Below, in pieces: positions 63,031 to 64,000 of a stretch of DNA of 64,000 nucleotides. Numbering within the stretch: the first letter of the stretch is position 1; the number at the start of each line of letters is the position of its first letter. The translations under genes and the position numbers were made by a program. The notes below the pieces were generated by a model. The model saw only the letters and a list, made by a program, of their open reading frames with translations. It did no database searches and had not been told where the DNA came from. Source of the stretch: Neodiprion pinetum (lineage: Eukaryota; Arthropoda; Insecta; Hymenoptera; Diprionidae); the NCBI RefSeq assembly GCF_021155775.2, contig NC_060232.1, positions 3,975,257 through 4,039,256 of the forward strand. Reading direction: 5' to 3'.

Positions 63031-64000
63031 ATGATCCTTCTATTATATGGTCATTCTGCTTTTTTATGCCCACCCTAAAAACGGAATTTCGTACTTCCAT
63101 TGCGCCTATTTCCAAGAAAATCCATTCATTAGTCTCGGTATTACGAAGTAATTGGTGTAATTAGATTTGACGAATTTTCAAATGAAAATCGTTTGCAAAG
63201 AAACTAAAACTTCATGAAAATGTGAGTTGCAATTTTGAACTATCATGAATCCTAAACAAGCTTTTTCAATTATTTGCTTCTTTTAGAAAACAGATCAGTC
63301 GACGTAAGCTTCCGGAAAATTTCATCACCATCTTTTAGTATCGAATCATTAATCGGTAACCAATTAATTGAATTGATTTTATTGACGAGAAAATTTTCAC
63401 TTTCCGATTCGACGATCATATCGAAGTTTCCTTTCAAACGGCGACTAAATTAGACGAGTACAGAAAATTCGTTGGGATTAAACCGGCTCACACAGCCTCC
63501 GATAGCATCGTTATAACTCCATTTCCGGAGACGAAGCTATTTCCGGTTTGGAAGATATTCTCTCTCACGTTGCATAAAAGTGATCATTTTTTTTTACTAT
63601 TTTTAAAATCTATTAATTTATTTTTACCAACCTTTGGAAAAACCGTCGTTGTGGAAGTGAATTAGCCGATCAAGTTAAACGGATTGAATTATCCGCAGCA
63701 CGTTTTTATCCGTGGCAAAAATAACGACTGAGCTGTGGTAGTTGTATTTTTTACGTAATACATGTAACAAGGATGTGAAAACGGGTGAAACGTTATTCAT
63801 GAAATCGTCGGGAGATTCATGGGAACGGTTTATTCTCTTATATTTATTATTTGCATACCCGTAGGTAAGACAAAGTTCTAACGCTATTCACGCACACTGA
63901 GTCACAGAGAACGGCGAGCACACCACCATCATGCATTGTAGTTGCGCTCAGCTATTATCTGTACGCTAGCCTTACGAGCTGCGGTGTATTTGCCAGCTGC
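63031..64000. other. No gene recognised; right edge of window
   Basis: AT-rich to about 63.85 kb, with an ATTAATCG/AATTGATT-rich stretch at 63347-63380, then a more GC-balanced end with no readable exon. Confidence 0.45.

Overview
This window looks like gene-poor nuclear DNA from an insect. Hymenoptera (possibly a sawfly) fits best, because CpG is frequent rather than depleted, A/T homopolymers are abundant, and the one recognisable exon fits an insect receptor gene. The assignment to Hymenoptera is an inference. Nothing looks bacterial, viral or organellar, and I found no rRNA, tRNA or CRISPR array. Most open frames over 60 codons look like chance: many lack an ATG, run through homopolymers, or are mirrored on the other strand.

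The best-supported gene piece is a short first coding exon on the minus strand at 41003-41075. It has a start codon in a strong insect context, a signal peptide, the segment LPPVIRIG and a consensus splice donor. This matches the amino end of an insect kainate-type ionotropic glutamate receptor. The gene would run toward lower coordinates. I could not find a second exon in the 41 kb to the left, so most of the left two thirds of the window is best read as first intron or intergenic DNA. The region to the right (41.1-41.5 kb) would hold its 5' UTR and promoter.

Left part (1-41 kb): microsatellites, including a (GA)n block and a (CT)n block facing each other at 16.9-17.4 kb; very long pure C or G runs; small perfect hairpins at 10.27, 18.05 and 32.9 kb; a TATA box followed by a small acidic open frame at 14.2-14.5 kb; and a degraded piggyBac-transposase-like fragment at 39.7 kb.

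Right part (41-64 kb): a TATA box with a small ORF at 42.2 kb, CpG-rich patches at 45.5, 51.1 and 62.3 kb, a cluster of ATCGAT sites at 58.8-59.1 kb, and the longest open frame of the window at 53.2-53.8 kb.

The most unusual signal is a set of long, diverged palindromes. Two are clear, centred near 50,610 and 55,338, with arms of about 200 and 400 bp that pair at an almost constant coordinate sum. A third near 62,865 and a fourth near 18,058 are less complete, and a fifth near 19,902 is weak. Some share short words, which suggests an old foldback (MITE-like) family or hairpin-RNA loci. I could not identify them as a known family.
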